Assembly: GCA_001598975.1 (NCBI GenBank) | Contig: BBXU01000149.1 | Span: 1-64,000 of the forward strand | From: Parachlorella kessleri | Lineage: Eukaryota; Chlorophyta; Trebouxiophyceae; Chlorellales; Chlorellaceae | Length of the DNA stretch: 64,000 nucleotides | Direction: 5' to 3' | Part shown: positions 44,687 through 58,000 of the stretch, piece after piece | Position numbering within the stretch: position 1 is the stretch's first letter | Layout: every line of letters starts with the position of its first letter | The notes under the pieces: generated by a model | What the model was told of the DNA's origin: nothing | Databases searched by the model: none | What the model saw: only the letters and a program-made list of their open reading frames with translations | Made by a program: the position numbers and the translations under genes

Positions 44687-47677
44687 ATGACCAGGGTGTG
44701 CATATCTCAGGGGAGCCTGAAGCAGAGCTCTACGCAGCACAGGGCCAAGCGCGCGCAGGGCTGGGTCCCATCTCCACCCTGCATTCAGCGAAGTCACTCG
44801 TGTCGGCTAGCTAGCCACAGCACCCGGGCAGACCTGCAACTGGGTTGGGACGAAGATGCATACATACAAGGCCAGCAGGTCGCGGCCAACGAGGGTATGT
44901 CTGCCAGCTGGGACGTCCTGGGCCTTGGGCAGGTGGGTGGCTCTGGAGGCGCCGAGGTGGGGTGTGCCCCCATATCCTGAATGGTGCAACTACCAGTGTG
45001 TGTTTGCCACATCTATCATATTCAAGGCTTTTGGTGCGGTAGCTTCAATGCAGTGTGCCAGTATTGGGGGTTCCTGCAGTGGGGCCAACCCTCCGTGCCA
45101 GCAGTTGGACTGACTCGATGTCAGCTGCTGCAGGCAATGGTTGATATGGCTGCCGCTGTGGACGACTCTGTGCTTGAAAGGCTGCATGCGGAGAAGGGCG
45201 CCAGGAAGTGAGTGCATGGCCTCCTGCCTCGTCCCTCCTTGTAGCCCCGAGGCACCTGAGACATACGGTTGGCTAGAACCCAAGCAAGTACCTCTGCTTA
45301 GGCGCGGCTTTACCATATTTGGTCACACCCTGTTTCCAAGCCGCCCCTATGCCCAGTACATGTACCTCTGCTGCATGTCACACCCGGCTGCGTCCCTCCC
45401 GTTGACATGTCCCCCTCGCCTCCTCGCTCCCCTGCAGGATCATCGGTGTGGAGGAGCGCACCGCCGTGCTGGAGGGCCTGGATGGCGAGGCCTACCAAGT
45501 CTGTGCTGGAGGCTCCCTCAGTAACACCCTCATGGCACTAGCCAGGCTGGGCCAGGCCGCCGGGGCGCGCGGCGGGCGGCCCTTGCGTGTGGCCATGGCA
45601 GGCGTGTGTGGGGAGGACGCGCTGGGCAGCTTCTATGCGGCGCAGATGCGGAAGGCGGGAGTGGAGGTGCTGTCGGAGCCGGTGCCGGGTGCCAACACAG
45701 GTGGGGGGGGCGGGCGGGCGGGGGTGCACGACGGACTGTTTGGGTGCGGTGGCTTAAGCTTGGGTGCTCTTGACATTCTGAGTAATACAGCGGGGCCGCG
45801 GGGTGGACTGCCTTGCAGTTGCCAAGGTGGCAGTGCCTCGGTGGGAAGCGGCACAGGGAAAGGTCAGATGCTCGGGGTTAGCTGTCTGCTGTGCTGCAAT
45901 AGCCAGCCATGCTAGCTGATCTGCCTGCTCACTCGCATTGCTGGCTCCCTTGCTACCGCTGTCTCACCCCCTGGCTGTTCCCGGCCATCACTGACCGACC
46001 CTACTTGGTGCCATTGTGCAGGCACGGTGGTTGTGCTGACCAGCCCTGATGCGCAGCGCACAATGCTCTCGTATCTGGGCACGCCGTGCCAGGTGCCCCT
46101 CGATGCACGCTTGGAGGCAGCCATCGCGCGCAGCAGGGTGTTGGTGGTGGAAGGGTACCTGTGGGAGCTGCCAGGCGCTGCCGAGGCCATTGGCAAGGTG
46201 ATCCAGGCGTGCTGCGCGCCGTCGGATGATGGGTGATGGGTTTGGATATGGGATGTTGGCGGCCATGTCCCGGCAAGAGCGAGGCTTGTGGGGGGCAAGA
46301 GCGGGGCTGATAGGGAGTAAGCCCTGCAGGGCGTTGCATGGTCCGGGATGCGGCAGACCGCCATGGTGTAGACTGCAACACAGGCTCCTGGGCAGTTCAA
46401 GCAAAGGGTGCGCATTGAAGTGACTCCGTCTTTTACCCCTACAACAGGCCATCGAGGCAGCTCAGAAGCACGGCACGATTGTTGCCATGACCGCCGGTGA
46501 CGCGGGCGTTGTGGAGCGCCATCACTCTGAGATGTGGCAGGCCATCGACCGCGGGATTGACCTGCTGTTCACCAACCGCACGGAGGCGGAGGCGCTGTGC
46601 AAATACCTGCCTGCGCAGCAGCAGCAGCAGCAGCAACAACAACAGTCGGCGGAGGCGCCTCAGCAGCAGCACCAGGGAGCGTTGGATAGCGTACTGAAGA
46701 CACTGGATCTGGACAGTCTGGATGGCCACCCGCACCACCACCACAGCAAGAGCAGTGGCAGTCACGCCGGCGGAGTCTGCAGCGCGGCCGAGGCTGCTGC
46801 GTTGCGCCTGGGCCCTCATTGCTCGCTGGTGAGATAGCGGCGGTGAAGGGGTGGCAATGATATATGCATGGTTGTATTCGCTAGCAGGTGTGGGTTGTGA
46901 TTGGCACACGGGGGACTCCGAACCATTTATGGTGTCATTAAGAGTGCTGCTGCCAAAAAGCAACCTCCTATTGCACACAGCTTTGCATGTTGCATGGTTG
47001 GCCGGGTGGCTGGTGGTCATTACCCGCACGCGTGCCGATATAGACAATTATATGAAACCGCCTGCCCTCCGTGTTGTGTAGGTTGTTGTCACCGATGGGT
47101 CCGCGGGCTCTCACCTGACGGCGCTTGGCCAGCTGCACACAGTGCCGCCATGCTGGGCTCCCACCAAGCCAGTGGACACCTGCGGGTAAGAGTTACTGGG
47201 TGCCTACTTGTAACAACGAAGGAGCTCCGCAGTGCAGCTTGGCTTGGTTCCAATGATGGAAGGGGGGGGCGAGGATTTGGTCACGATGGTCCTGCTCGTG
47301 CTCGCCAGCAGCTCCGCCCAGCCCGCAGACTGTTGCTGACAGAGCTTGCATGCCCAACCGGTGGGTGGTATAACAGTGGGTATTTGCCAAGATTTTGCAA
47401 CTCACCTGGGTTGCACCCATGGCTGCCCTGCAGGGCCGGCGACGGCTATGCGGCAGGCCTGCTGTACGGCTTCCTGCGCGGCTTTGATGTGGCATCAATG
47501 GGGCGTGTGGGTGCACGGGTGGCTTCTGCTGTCATCTCACACATAGGGTCGGCCCTGTCAGATGCTCAGGCTGATGCCTTGGTGGAGCACTTGCCCCTGG
47601 GCGCCGACCGCAGCGCGCTGCGCCGTGTCAACACCACACCCGACCAGCAGCAGCAGCAGCAGGTTGACACCAAGTAG
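44687..47677 (+). CDS. NARA5: Plastid pfkB-family kinase, NARA5-like
   Basis: Ribokinase-fold sugar/nucleoside kinase. The Arabidopsis relative NARA5 is plastid-located and needed for expression of plastid-encoded photosynthesis genes and Rubisco accumulation; its substrate is unknown. Seven exons give 495 residues: 44687-44932, 45134-45207, 45438-45700, 46022-46197, 46448-46828, 47082-47185, 47434-47677, all in phase. The first 65 or so residues are Ser/Arg/Gln-rich, fitting a transit peptide. Then SASWDVLGLGQAMVDMAAAV, HAEKGARKIIGVEER, the glycine signature CAGGSLSNTLMALARLG, VVLTSPDAQRTMLSYLGTP, VVEGYLWELPGAAEAIGK, and the catalytic motif PVDTCGAGDGYAAGLLYGF, where the Asp of GAGD is the general base. 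Between the DLLFTNRTEAEAL block and VVVTDGSAGSH there is a species-specific insert of about 65 residues with Gln and His runs. The C-terminus also ends in a Gln run. Confidence 0.88.
46614..46760 (+). repeat. Coding CAG/CAA (poly-Gln) and CAC (poly-His) tracts
   Basis: A run of ten Gln codons at about 46617-46646, a second Gln cluster near 46660, and a His run near 46731, all within the NARA5-like reading frame. Codon mixing (CAG and CAA) suggests it is translated rather than a pure microsatellite. Confidence 0.8.
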
Positions 47678-49023
47678 GGTGGGGTTGTGATGTACGGGCA
47701 AGGAGGCCATGTATGAGTCTGCTGGACGCTGGAGTGGTGGTGTTACAAGTGCTGTGCACCATGGGTTGAGTGGTTGGGTGGTGCTTGAGGCGTGAAGTTG
47801 GGGGGTTTCATTCACAGGCAGGCCCCGATAGGCAGGCCACGCCATGTACAACGTTTATGAGGGCCGAAATTTAGAACTCTCGAAGTGGCGAGCCAGGGTT
47901 GTTGCCAGTGCAGCCTTTGTACCAGGCTTTCGTGCGTGCCCACGCCTGGGGAACCCCAGCCGCTGTGTGGCAGTGCTTTACAGAGCATGCTGTTGGATTT
48001 GCGTGCCATGTCTCTCCCAAGGCTACCAAGGTTTTGGGCATGCATTTCATTCTTTCCTATGACTACTTTTCAAAGTTTTGCTCAGCTAGTGTCATTGCTG
48101 TGGTACGCTGGGGTACGCTGTGCTCTTGGCAGTGGAACCTTGTCCAGTGTCAGGTAGTAGTGGTTTAGGGGTGGGCAGTGTGTCTGGGTGCTCGTGGTGT
48201 GCGTGCTAAGCCAATGGTACCTACCTGATGTTTTTCTGTTGCAGCGGGTCCCCCTTGCGACCTGTGCAGTTCGGCTACTTCATTTACTTATCCCTTGTCA
48301 CAGCATCATCGACCCTAGCAAGTGTCCTTGCATTGCCGGCTGTTAGCTTTGCAACCAGGCCTATGTGTTTTACTCCTCTTTATTGGATGCAGCGCGACAA
48401 GAAGCCTTGCAATGCGGCACCATGCGTTTGCTTTCACTCCCAGAAGTTGTTTGCAGACTGTCACATTATCATTCACATAGCGCCTAAATCGAACTGCTAC
48501 TGAACACACAACTATCATCGGGGGTGAACATCAGTGTGCTCTATCTGAAGCCAAGGGCCACACTATGCCTACTGTGCCATGCACTCAGTGAAAATCAGGA
48601 ATTCAGGCCAGCTACCTACCCTACACAGCCTGCTACCCAGGGAAATGTTGAAGTACATCAATTATAATCTGGAGGGCTGAGGCAGAAAACCTAAATCTGG
48701 AGGGCTGAGGCAGAAAACCTTACACATGCCAGATTGAATAAGACGACACATACCACCCCAAGGAGACAGTACAGAAAGAGGGGTGCTGGACTTGCGGATG
48801 CTGAAACAGGAAGGTTTATCATGCAAGGAAACATGGTCTAGGCTGCAAACTCTCGATGAATGCAGAGGTTTGCAGGCAGCATAAGACAAATTAGCACTTT
48901 GGGCTCATTTGTTCCTTTACTGACAAATGCGGAACCTACATAATATATACAGGTGTAAGTACCTACGAATAGCCATACTCTGTGCTCCCTAGACGACATA
49001 CCGTGTGAGAATTTGACCTGTGG
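47678..49023. other. Convergent 3' spacer between the NARA5-like gene and the cyclase gene
   Basis: No supported gene in 1.35 kb. TGTAA on the plus strand at 48955-48959 is distant from the NARA5 stop. TTACA at 48720-48724 (TGTAA on the minus strand), 300 bases past the cyclase stop, is a candidate poly(A) signal for the cyclase. Open frames here (up to 97 codons) overlap on both strands and match nothing I know. Confidence 0.35.
48666..48721. repeat. 28-bp tandem duplication
   Basis: AATCTGGAGGGCTGAGGCAG and the following AAAACCT occur at 48666 and again at 48694, a perfect duplication with a 28-base period. The second copy abuts the candidate minus-strand TGTAA at 48720-48724, so it lies at the expected 3' end of the cyclase transcript. 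Confidence 0.85.
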
Positions 49024-52000
49024 CTATGTTGGCTGTGTCGCCCCGCCGGGGGTCGTGGGGGCAGCGAAACCCTTGAAAACCTTCTTGAGCCAGCCGCCAG
49101 CCTTCCCAGACCCCGTCCTGCACATGAAACGCTGGCGTGGTTATGTGGTCCGAGGGTCTAGTTTGAGACCAGCATTGTCATGGTAGTCATGCTCAGGCTC
49201 ATGTGCAGGCAGGCAACGAGACAAGTATGCCAGGTAGCAAGTGAGCTCAAGCGGCGCCACCGCTACCCAGGTGCGCATCGCTGCCCACCTGGCTGTTCTC
49301 AGCGTCGCGACGTTGCCCACAAGCGAAGCCAGCGGGCGCAGGTTGAAAATGCCCGGCAGGCTCTGCCGCCGCTGGTGGTGCAGCGCGTTGGCACAGTCCA
49401 GCCAGGTGTAGTAGAACAGGCTGCTCTTGCTCACACGCTTGCCCTGCAGCCATAAGCGCACACAGCGTTTTGGCCAGGAATACAAAGCCATTCTTCCACA
49501 GCGTGGCAGTATGTGCTCACACCAAAGGTGGTACCTGATGCCCATGCGCATGGGTAGAGTAACCGCCAAGCTTGGCTTGCCCGGTTCCTAACACACACAA
49601 TACCAGAGCTCCGCCTTGCGCGCCGTGCCACGAGTCCGACAAGCTATGTAAAAGCAAGCAAGCAAGCAAGCAAGCAACACACCGCACCTCCAGCCACTTG
49701 CAGGCCCACATGACATAGCGCAGAGCCTCCAGGTCCAGGTGCTCCGGCATGAGAAGCACACTGCCCAGGATCTCCAACACCACCGCTGCCTCAAGGGCCT
49801 CCTCCCCCGTCACGCGCCCTCCGCCTGCGCACACGTTGGTAAACCTTGGTAATCAAAGAGTAACCAGGGAGCAGAGACACGAAGGCAGGCAGCCTGGCAG
49901 GCTGCCGAGGGAACAGCTGGTACGTAATTGGAGGTGAGCAAGCATGCTACGGCCTGCTCTACTATGGGGGCGTGCTTGGTGAAGTGTAATATTGACCTCT
50001 GCTGTGTCCCCAACAGTTCTCCAGGCTCCCACTCCCACCTGCAGGCCCCTCGTAAAGGCTGCCGGATGGCCCTGCCGCCAGCCCTATGTTCTTGCTGCTG
50101 TTGTTGTGCAGCCAGCGCACGGGAACCGACTGGGAGCGAAGGGCGCCAGAGGGATGCAGAGAGGCAGGCCCGGCGCTGGCACCGTTCGATCCTGCCTGCT
50201 GCTGGTGGTGGTCCTCTCCATCAAGGGCAGATGCAGATCCAGCCACTTGCATTGACTTGGGCACCCGACTGGCCTGTCTATGCAAGCCACCCGCAGCGGA
50301 ATCTTCAGCGGGCAGCCTCTCATAGGCTCTCGCGTTGTGCACCGTAGAGGCTGCTGGAGCGAGCTCCACTTTACCTTCTGCAGTCTCCACTGGGGTTGGG
50401 GCAGCCGCTGACTGGCTGCCGCTGGCCACCAGATCCACCGTCCCTGCCTCAGCTGCACTGCGGTCTCCAGACTGGGTTTGCGCAGCAGCTGCTGCTTGCG
50501 GCAGGGGCGACAACCTTGCTCCAAGGCCCTGTAAAGGGCCCAAGGGGGAGGCGCTGGCAAAGGGACTGACAAGCGCTGCCACCTGGCTCGCACCATCCAC
50601 GAGCCCCTGCCACGGTGACAAGCTGTCGTCGGCTGCTTCGGGGGCACGAGGCACCCCCTCCCCTTCCCGATGTCCAGGGAGGGTGGGCTCCCTCCCAGCC
50701 TCCGCAGGGCCATGCCCCCCACTGGCAGCGGCAGCTGGAGCTGCCTCTGCGGATGCAGCCTGCAGCTGCGTCTCGCGCCACCATTCCAGGTGGTCGGTGG
50801 CTGTTGCTGCTGGCACGGCACCCACAGGCCTAGCATCCAGATCCGCTGAGGACAACCCCTCGGGCTGGTAGGCGCTGGAGGTGTGCTGGCCAAAACGAAT
50901 CACCAGGTTTGGTGGTACGTCCATGCTGCCCAGCAGCGTGCCAGGGCGGGACAGGAAGGTCATGTCAGCTGCAGTGCAGTGAAAAGTCCGAAACTACCTT
51001 GAAATTTGACGAACTCAACTGCGGCAGACTTGACTTTACCGATAACCCGCTGCACGCACTTGTTCTTGATCATCAAATGCCAGCATGTAGCCGCTGAAAT
51101 CACTGCTTTATAGGGAACTTTGATGCCAGCTGGTGCAAGAAGTGACTACCTATTAAACACGGCACCATAATAATCGCTCCTATGGCCTGTAATTGGCTAC
51201 TTACCCATCTCAATCTCGTCTCCTACTCGCCGGACCAGGTCCTTGGACACATCTGCCTCTCCCTGCTGGCCCCTAAGGAAAGCAGCAGAGACGGAGCAGC
51301 AGCACAGGCCCGCCACAAAGCAGCCGTCAAAGGAGCAGCGCCACCAGCGCCGCCTCCGGCGGTACTGCTTGTCCCAGGGCATGGGCACACCAAGCAGCAC
51401 CAATGCCCGCAAGCAGTGCAGCATGGCCTGCAAGCATTGGTCACGCTGATAGTTGCGTTAGCGCAGATCACCCATGCCCCTGTCATGGTGTGTTTGCCTG
51501 CTACACGCAGAAAATAACACCAGTTGGCCACAAGCGCATCCTCCACTGGTAATCCCAGCCTACCCGGTAGTGCATTGGACAGGGACGATTTAATAGGCCG
51601 TCATGGTCCTTACAAACTCGCCTGGTTTAGTGACTGGGCAGACACTTCAGCTGCGATGCACATGGCTGCCATGCACCTCTCCCAGTGTATGCGCCGGATC
51701 TGAGGCACCAGCGGCATGCTTATCTGGGCTGTTGGGGCTGCACAGGCAAATGCACAACCTCGGTTGACATCACAATGGTTGGAGCCTCCACATGAAGCCA
51801 TATTAAACAGGCACCCTCACCATGCAGCCTGCCCTGGTGCACGGCGGAAAATCACAGCAAACTTGACAGTAGTTAAGTGAAAGCGCACAACACATACTCT
51901 GCCATGCAACAGATACAAGATGTTAGGCACCTGAGCCCATATCCTGCAGCGAGCCGTGCAGCGACTCCAGAGATGAGACGGAGGAGCGCGCCAGCGGGCC

Positions 52001-55000
52001 GGAGGGCAGCTTGGTCAGCTGGGAGTCTGACTGCATCTCAGCCAGCCGTCGAGCCACAGCCTCCTCGTCAGTGCCATAGTACTCAGCCAGGAGGGAGCCC
52101 AGGTCCTGCAAACCATTGTGTAGAACACATGTGGCCGGGCATAAGGTAAGCTCAGGAACATGTTGGGTGCTGAGAATGTCACTGTGGACTATATTGCCGG
52201 CCCACGCTAGGCTGCATCTGACCTCGAGCATGCTGGGCTATGCGCTGGCCAGCTTTTGTGCCGGACTTGCAAGGCTCGCAACTTTGCGCACCTGTGCTTT
52301 CTGCAGCAGCGGAAGTGCATCAGCGAAGGCAGCCCTAGCAATCGCCTCGTCGGCACTCTTCTCCCAATACTCAATGGCCTTCATGGTCCGCCACCACTGC
52401 AACATTCAGATCCATTTGGTGCCCTTGCCCGCCAGTTTGTGTTTTTCATTTGTCACAGCAGTTTGGCCCGGCACTGCAGCTTGGGAACATATATTTTGTG
52501 TGCCCCAAACCCTAACCTTCTAGGTTTGTGCACAGCTGAATGCACTTTCCTGCAAACCTCCAAGGTTTACCAAGTCCTGGCCACATCCCATCTTTCAGCT
52601 TACATAAGTGATCTCGACTGCCTTGCAAGCAGCGGTCCAATGGAAGGCGATGGTGGCGGCAGGCAGGCAATGTTCACCTGCGTGCGGGAAGATGCGCACA
52701 CAGCAAATCGCCCATAGAATCATTCGAGTTGGGAGCAGCCTGCCATTGATTGAACACTCCCACGGCCTTCACAGAACCCAAAGAGCAAATCTTTTCAAGT
52801 GGTGATATGCAGGTCATATGCAGGCTCCTGGGTTACCCAGCCAGGCATGCCAAACCACTCACTCTTGCAAATCTCCATGGCAAAAGCATGCCGGGCGTGC
52901 CAGTCCCTCCGCTGCCCCACAGGGATCAGGTCATACACGACGTCCCTGGCCAGCACCTGCAGATAAGAGACATATTCATATTCAGAGGTTACCTACTAGG
53001 GATGCCACCAGCCAAAACGAACCTACTAGCGATCTAGCTCACGGTGATTGCACACCTTGGGCGCCACAAAAGCTTGCCAGCATGTCGCCCAAATGCAGGG
53101 AGCAGGTTTAGTCGTGCTCTTCTCCTTGCCTTGCAAATTCCCGTCTACACAAAAGCACATCCAAAACTAGAGCCCTTGACCAGCAGCTGCACCTGTGTGA
53201 ACCTCCATGTGATGGGCTCCTCCGGATCCTGCTTCATGAAATTGGCTGCTGCCAGGCCTTGCAGCTGGGCCTCCACCTGCTGGACGGTGGGGTGCTGGGG
53301 GTGCGCAACCTGCACAGAGGTGCAGGCATGACGCACTGGACGTATTAGTAAGCCTGCCTCCAAACCAGGATTTCTGCCTGGCCTGACGGCCGCCCCGCTG
53401 CTGTGTGCAGCTGCAACCCAACGCCTGCTGCACAGAGCAGCTCACACCGCAGCGCCGACAGCAATTCACACACCAGGCTTACATTCGCTTCATGACTGGC
53501 AAAAGCCTTTCCAGACCATCCACTGCAAGTGCATAGCTGCAGCCTTGACAGTGCCCACATCATCATGGCCCACCTGGAGCAGGTCTGCATAGACCGTCAG
53601 CCCCACCACCGAGGCCACCTTCAGTGTCAGCTGCTCCTCGGGTCGTAGCCGGTCAATGCGGCTGGTGATGGTAGAGTTGATACCCACCGTGGCCCGGATC
53701 AGATCCATGGCTTGAAGCACCAGGTCCGGGCCAGAAAGCCTGCGAGCGAGCAGGCAGCAAGGGCTGGCTGGATGGTGGGTGTCATTCAGTCCAGGCACCA
53801 GCATACTGACCACAGCCTGGCCGCACGATATGGCGAAGTGCAGGCACAAAGTAGTGTAGCCCATTGGAGCGATTCCCGCAGCACATGTGGTCCAGTAACA
53901 CTTTTGGCGACTCAGGGCGGAGGGTCGCAAGCCCCTGTCAGGGGAGGAAAGTGCATCTACCACAGGATTAAGGCTGGGCCCCAAGCATGGATTAACCATG
54001 GGTACTATACACCAACCCATCCAACACCACACGGAGACCACTTGAAGTCAACACAGCTTGTCCAGTACTTGCAACCTCAACGCATTCGGAAATCAGCATG
54101 ATACAAATACATGTGCAGTACTCTGCGAGATGAGGAGCGCATCTTCAACAATCCAACTATTCAAGTGAAATGAGAAGATGCATCCGTGCCTACCCGACAG
54201 AGCTTGCATGGTTCAGCTTCAGCTGAAGGTAGACCACCAGCTGCTCGATGAAGGCAGGCAGCCCATTTGACTTCTCCCACACCAGCTGTGCTATGTCATA
54301 CCCCACCTGCAGCGCAACAACACACAGCAGCTCGCATGTAGCCCAACTCTCTCCCTCTGAGTCCGGCCGCTTGGGGACTCGCCAGCCATTCCATGGGGCA
54401 ACAACTGGGCGCACCACATATAAAGCCCACCGCAGATGACCTCTAACAGATAAACTCCAACCAAACTGTGCGTGAGCTTTGGCTTACCTCCGCGCCGCCC
54501 AGATATGTGGAGATGAACTGCCGGGTCTCCTCCACAGTGAAGGGCTGCAGTACAATGTACAGCGTGGAGGGCTGTGCCAGCACATGGCTGTAGGCAGACA
54601 CAATCTTGCTGTATAGCATCTCCTTAGTTGTGAGCTGCCGCAGGGAGGCCTGGAGCGAGCTTAGGATGGGCCTGCAGAGCAGCGTACGTTGGATTGCCCT
54701 GATAGTTCTTTCTGGGGCAGTGTAACTCACTCAGGAACTCCTCGCCTCAGTTGGAAGACTTGCCAACTAGTCTAGCCTAGGTAAGCCAACTCATAGCCTA
54801 GCTAGGCGGCGTAAGGCCACCTGGCAGTGCTGTCGTGAGCCCCCGAAGCGGGGGCAATTAAGAGTAACATTGTGCAGAGCCTACCAACCACGGACTGCAA
54901 GTACCAGATCTTGCAAGCAATTTACTCCCAGACGACAAACGCACTACTGGCCGATTCGTGCCGTAACTGCTCACCTGCAAGTGGCGACAATCAGCACATC

Positions 55001-58000
55001 CTTCTGCAGCTCATCCCGTGCAGCACCAACCAGCTTCCAGGAGCTGGAGTCAAAGAAGTGCAGGTCCTCAAGGATGAGGATCAAGGGCCCATATGCCGCC
55101 GCGAACTGGGCGATGATGGCGATGAGCAGCTCCTGCACCTTCTTGGCCTACAGCCAGCAGGAGAGGCATGACCTCAGTAAAACTAGAACTAGCCTGAGAA
55201 GCCTGCGACAGGGTGCCACCTGCCATGCCATTTACATGTCCCAAAAGGGAAAGGTGATCCTGTGCAGGAGGTTAATGTTGTCGATGCCGCAGTGCACCGC
55301 CTCCCATGCTAACACAACGAGCATGACGCCACCGAGGCCATGCTATTGGTGCGATCCCGCTGAGGGACACCACCCCACCTTGAGGTGCCCACTGATTTCT
55401 CGTGTCGCCAAATTCTGGTTTGGGCCAACGTGGCCCCCCAGCTCCAGGTTCCCTCTCATAGTGACCGCCCGTGACATGTAGTCATGCGTGGCCCAGCTGC
55501 GCTGACCCTGTGGCTCCTCTTCATGCTCTGGCGGAGGCGGCTGCATGGTCGCCGCCGCAGGTGATATCCCGCTGCTTAGAGCCCCACTGCTGCTGCCTCC
55601 CGACCCGGCCGCGAGGGCGGAGTCTGGAGACTCAGGGCGTGGGGGCCTGCACCCAAACCAAAGTACAAGTTCATGACCAAAGGGAAAGTTTAGTTGCAAC
55701 TGGGGAAGACCTTCATTGACATGAATGATGAAAGCTAGCGCCGACCAATCACTAGCAGTGAGTGAATCCCATGCACCTCGTACGATGCACTGCAACAAGG
55801 CAGAACCCAGGCAGCTTGACTCACAGCTTGGGAGGTGAGTATCGGTGAGGGGATGGCCGCAGCCTTGGCTGAGCAGACGTTGCCGAGGCAGACCTCTTCA
55901 GGCGCATGGCGAAGGAGCGCGGACGCTCCACGTTCACCACCCAATCACCTTCATCACCCCTGCAAGCCGAAAATAAACAGTATGCACTTGCGCTGTAACG
56001 GCCATTGAAGCATTGACAGCAACTCTTTGGGGAAATGGCGGCTTCCTAGCCAGCCATGCTGAGCCAAGGGCAGGAGCGACTCTCGGAGGTCAAGCCACGC
56101 AGTCATAAGCAGGCTGCTCACTCCCATAGCCCCTCTCACCCAAGGGCATGAGACTGTGCTGGTGCCATCCTCGCCGCCCCATTCCTATTTGGCTCGGGTG
56201 CAATAGGGGTCAGTTGGCCTCTGATGGCGGGCGGGGACAGTGGCAGCTCAGCCAGTGGGATGTCCAGGGTATCGGCCAGCAAGTAGCTCCAGGCCTCATA
56301 GTCTATGTTGAGGTCCTTGAGTCGCCTGCCAAGCTCAGTAACCACCTGCAAAAGGTACATTTATTACATGCAGTGAGCAGCATGCGGGTTCCCATGGTGG
56401 CATGTAAATGGTGCCAGAGTGTTGCCGACTCACAGAGTACATGCCAGAGCTTGCCAAGCTGCTCTACCGTGCAGTTTAGTACCATGGCATACAAAGAATA
56501 ACACCCAGCATTACACACTCACCGCATGGTTTTGTGGGTCGTCTGCGCGGAGCGAGAACAGCTGCCCAAACGTCTTGTCATGCACAAAGAGGTCCCGGAA
56601 GATGCGGCGCCAGGGGTAGAACGACTGTAGCAAGAAACTTAATATACTGGTAAGTTACCTACGCTGACACAGACCATGCAGCACATAAGGCACTACTGTA
56701 AAGGAGGCAAAAACTGCAGATCCACAGGTAGTTCAAAAAAACCCTGAACCTCACGACGTTTAGGCTCACCTGGCTCTTGTGCTCGGTGCGGCCGAAGCCT
56801 GCAAACATGTTGCAGCGGTCGTACATGCCACCCAGCTCACTGCACAAAAAAATGAAGATGACATTTTAGAAAGTGTTTGGCTCAAAATTGCGACTGTGAT
56901 TCTTTTGCTGTACATGTGCTGGTGAACACTGAACTCCCAGCGTGTGGGACTGTGCACCCCAAGGCTGCTGTCCCGCCTACATTTGCACTACAGATAGAGC
57001 CAGTGGGAGGCGTTGCAGCAAACAAATGGCCGCCGGGATCTGGCAGCAGGAGAGCACTGCACCGCATGTAGCACACCTCCTCTGCAGTTCCTCCACCAGC
57101 CTGGACTTGCCCATGCCTGCACACAGCATACGGCTTGGACTATCAGCACGTGCACAAGGCTGTCACAATGGGAGCAACACCGGCAACAGGGAAGGAAAAG
57201 GCTGCCACACTACTGCCAGAGAGGCTGCTACCCGCATTTGCTAGCCGCGGCAAGTGCCAGCAACTGGTATATGCTTACCAGGCTCTCCCTCGATAAGGAC
57301 CAGGCCGCCGGCATGCTGCTCCACCAGCTGCTGCACACGGCCCACAATGGAGTCTAACACATCACCTCGCCCTGCATTAAGACTCAAGCAACAAGCCTTG
57401 GTCCTTATTACTGTTTACCTTGCGTACTGCGCTCAACTCCAGCGTTTCTGGGCTTCGCTGTCTAACACGTTGGTGGGTAAAATCTCTAATAGATCGCCAC
57501 ACAACACCTGGGAACAGCTTGTGCAAACCAACAAACGCAGTCGACAGGACGACCTTGCACCAGCCAATCCCAAAACCCACCAATCATGGGCTTCACAGTG
57601 GTGGCGGCAGGTGTCAGCATCGAAAGCTGGTTACTCATGAGCCGCGGCACCTCTGCTATATGCACCAACTGCTGGCCTGCCCCCTGGCCCGTGCTCCCTG
57701 AAACCTCCAGACTGGGAGGCTGCTGTAAGTACGGGTGCCGCAGGTGCAAGGGAGTCACAGCGTACAGGTCAACTGGCAGGCGCTTGCCCTTGACGTGCAA
57801 GGGTTCGAGGGCGCGGTAGTGGGCCTGCAGGTATAGGCAAACGAGGCAGTTGAGCAGAACAAGCTCTGACTGAGGCAGGGCACAAGCCCCCATGCCAGAA
57901 ACCCTATGCTTTGCTGCTCGCAAGTGCGACTGAATTATGACATTTGGGGGGGGTTCGTCACACCCTGCACCTCACCTTGGTTTGTGCCAAACGCTGGGTG

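Noticed and set aside
42493..49023. Idea that the coiled-coil gene, NARA5-like kinase and cyclase form a functional cluster
   Set aside because: Strands differ, families belong to unrelated processes, and spacing is ordinary for this genome.
50335..50871. 178-codon plus-strand frame
   Set aside because: Antisense of the Ala/Pro/Ser-rich cyclase exon; long open frames are expected opposite GC-rich low-complexity coding sequence.
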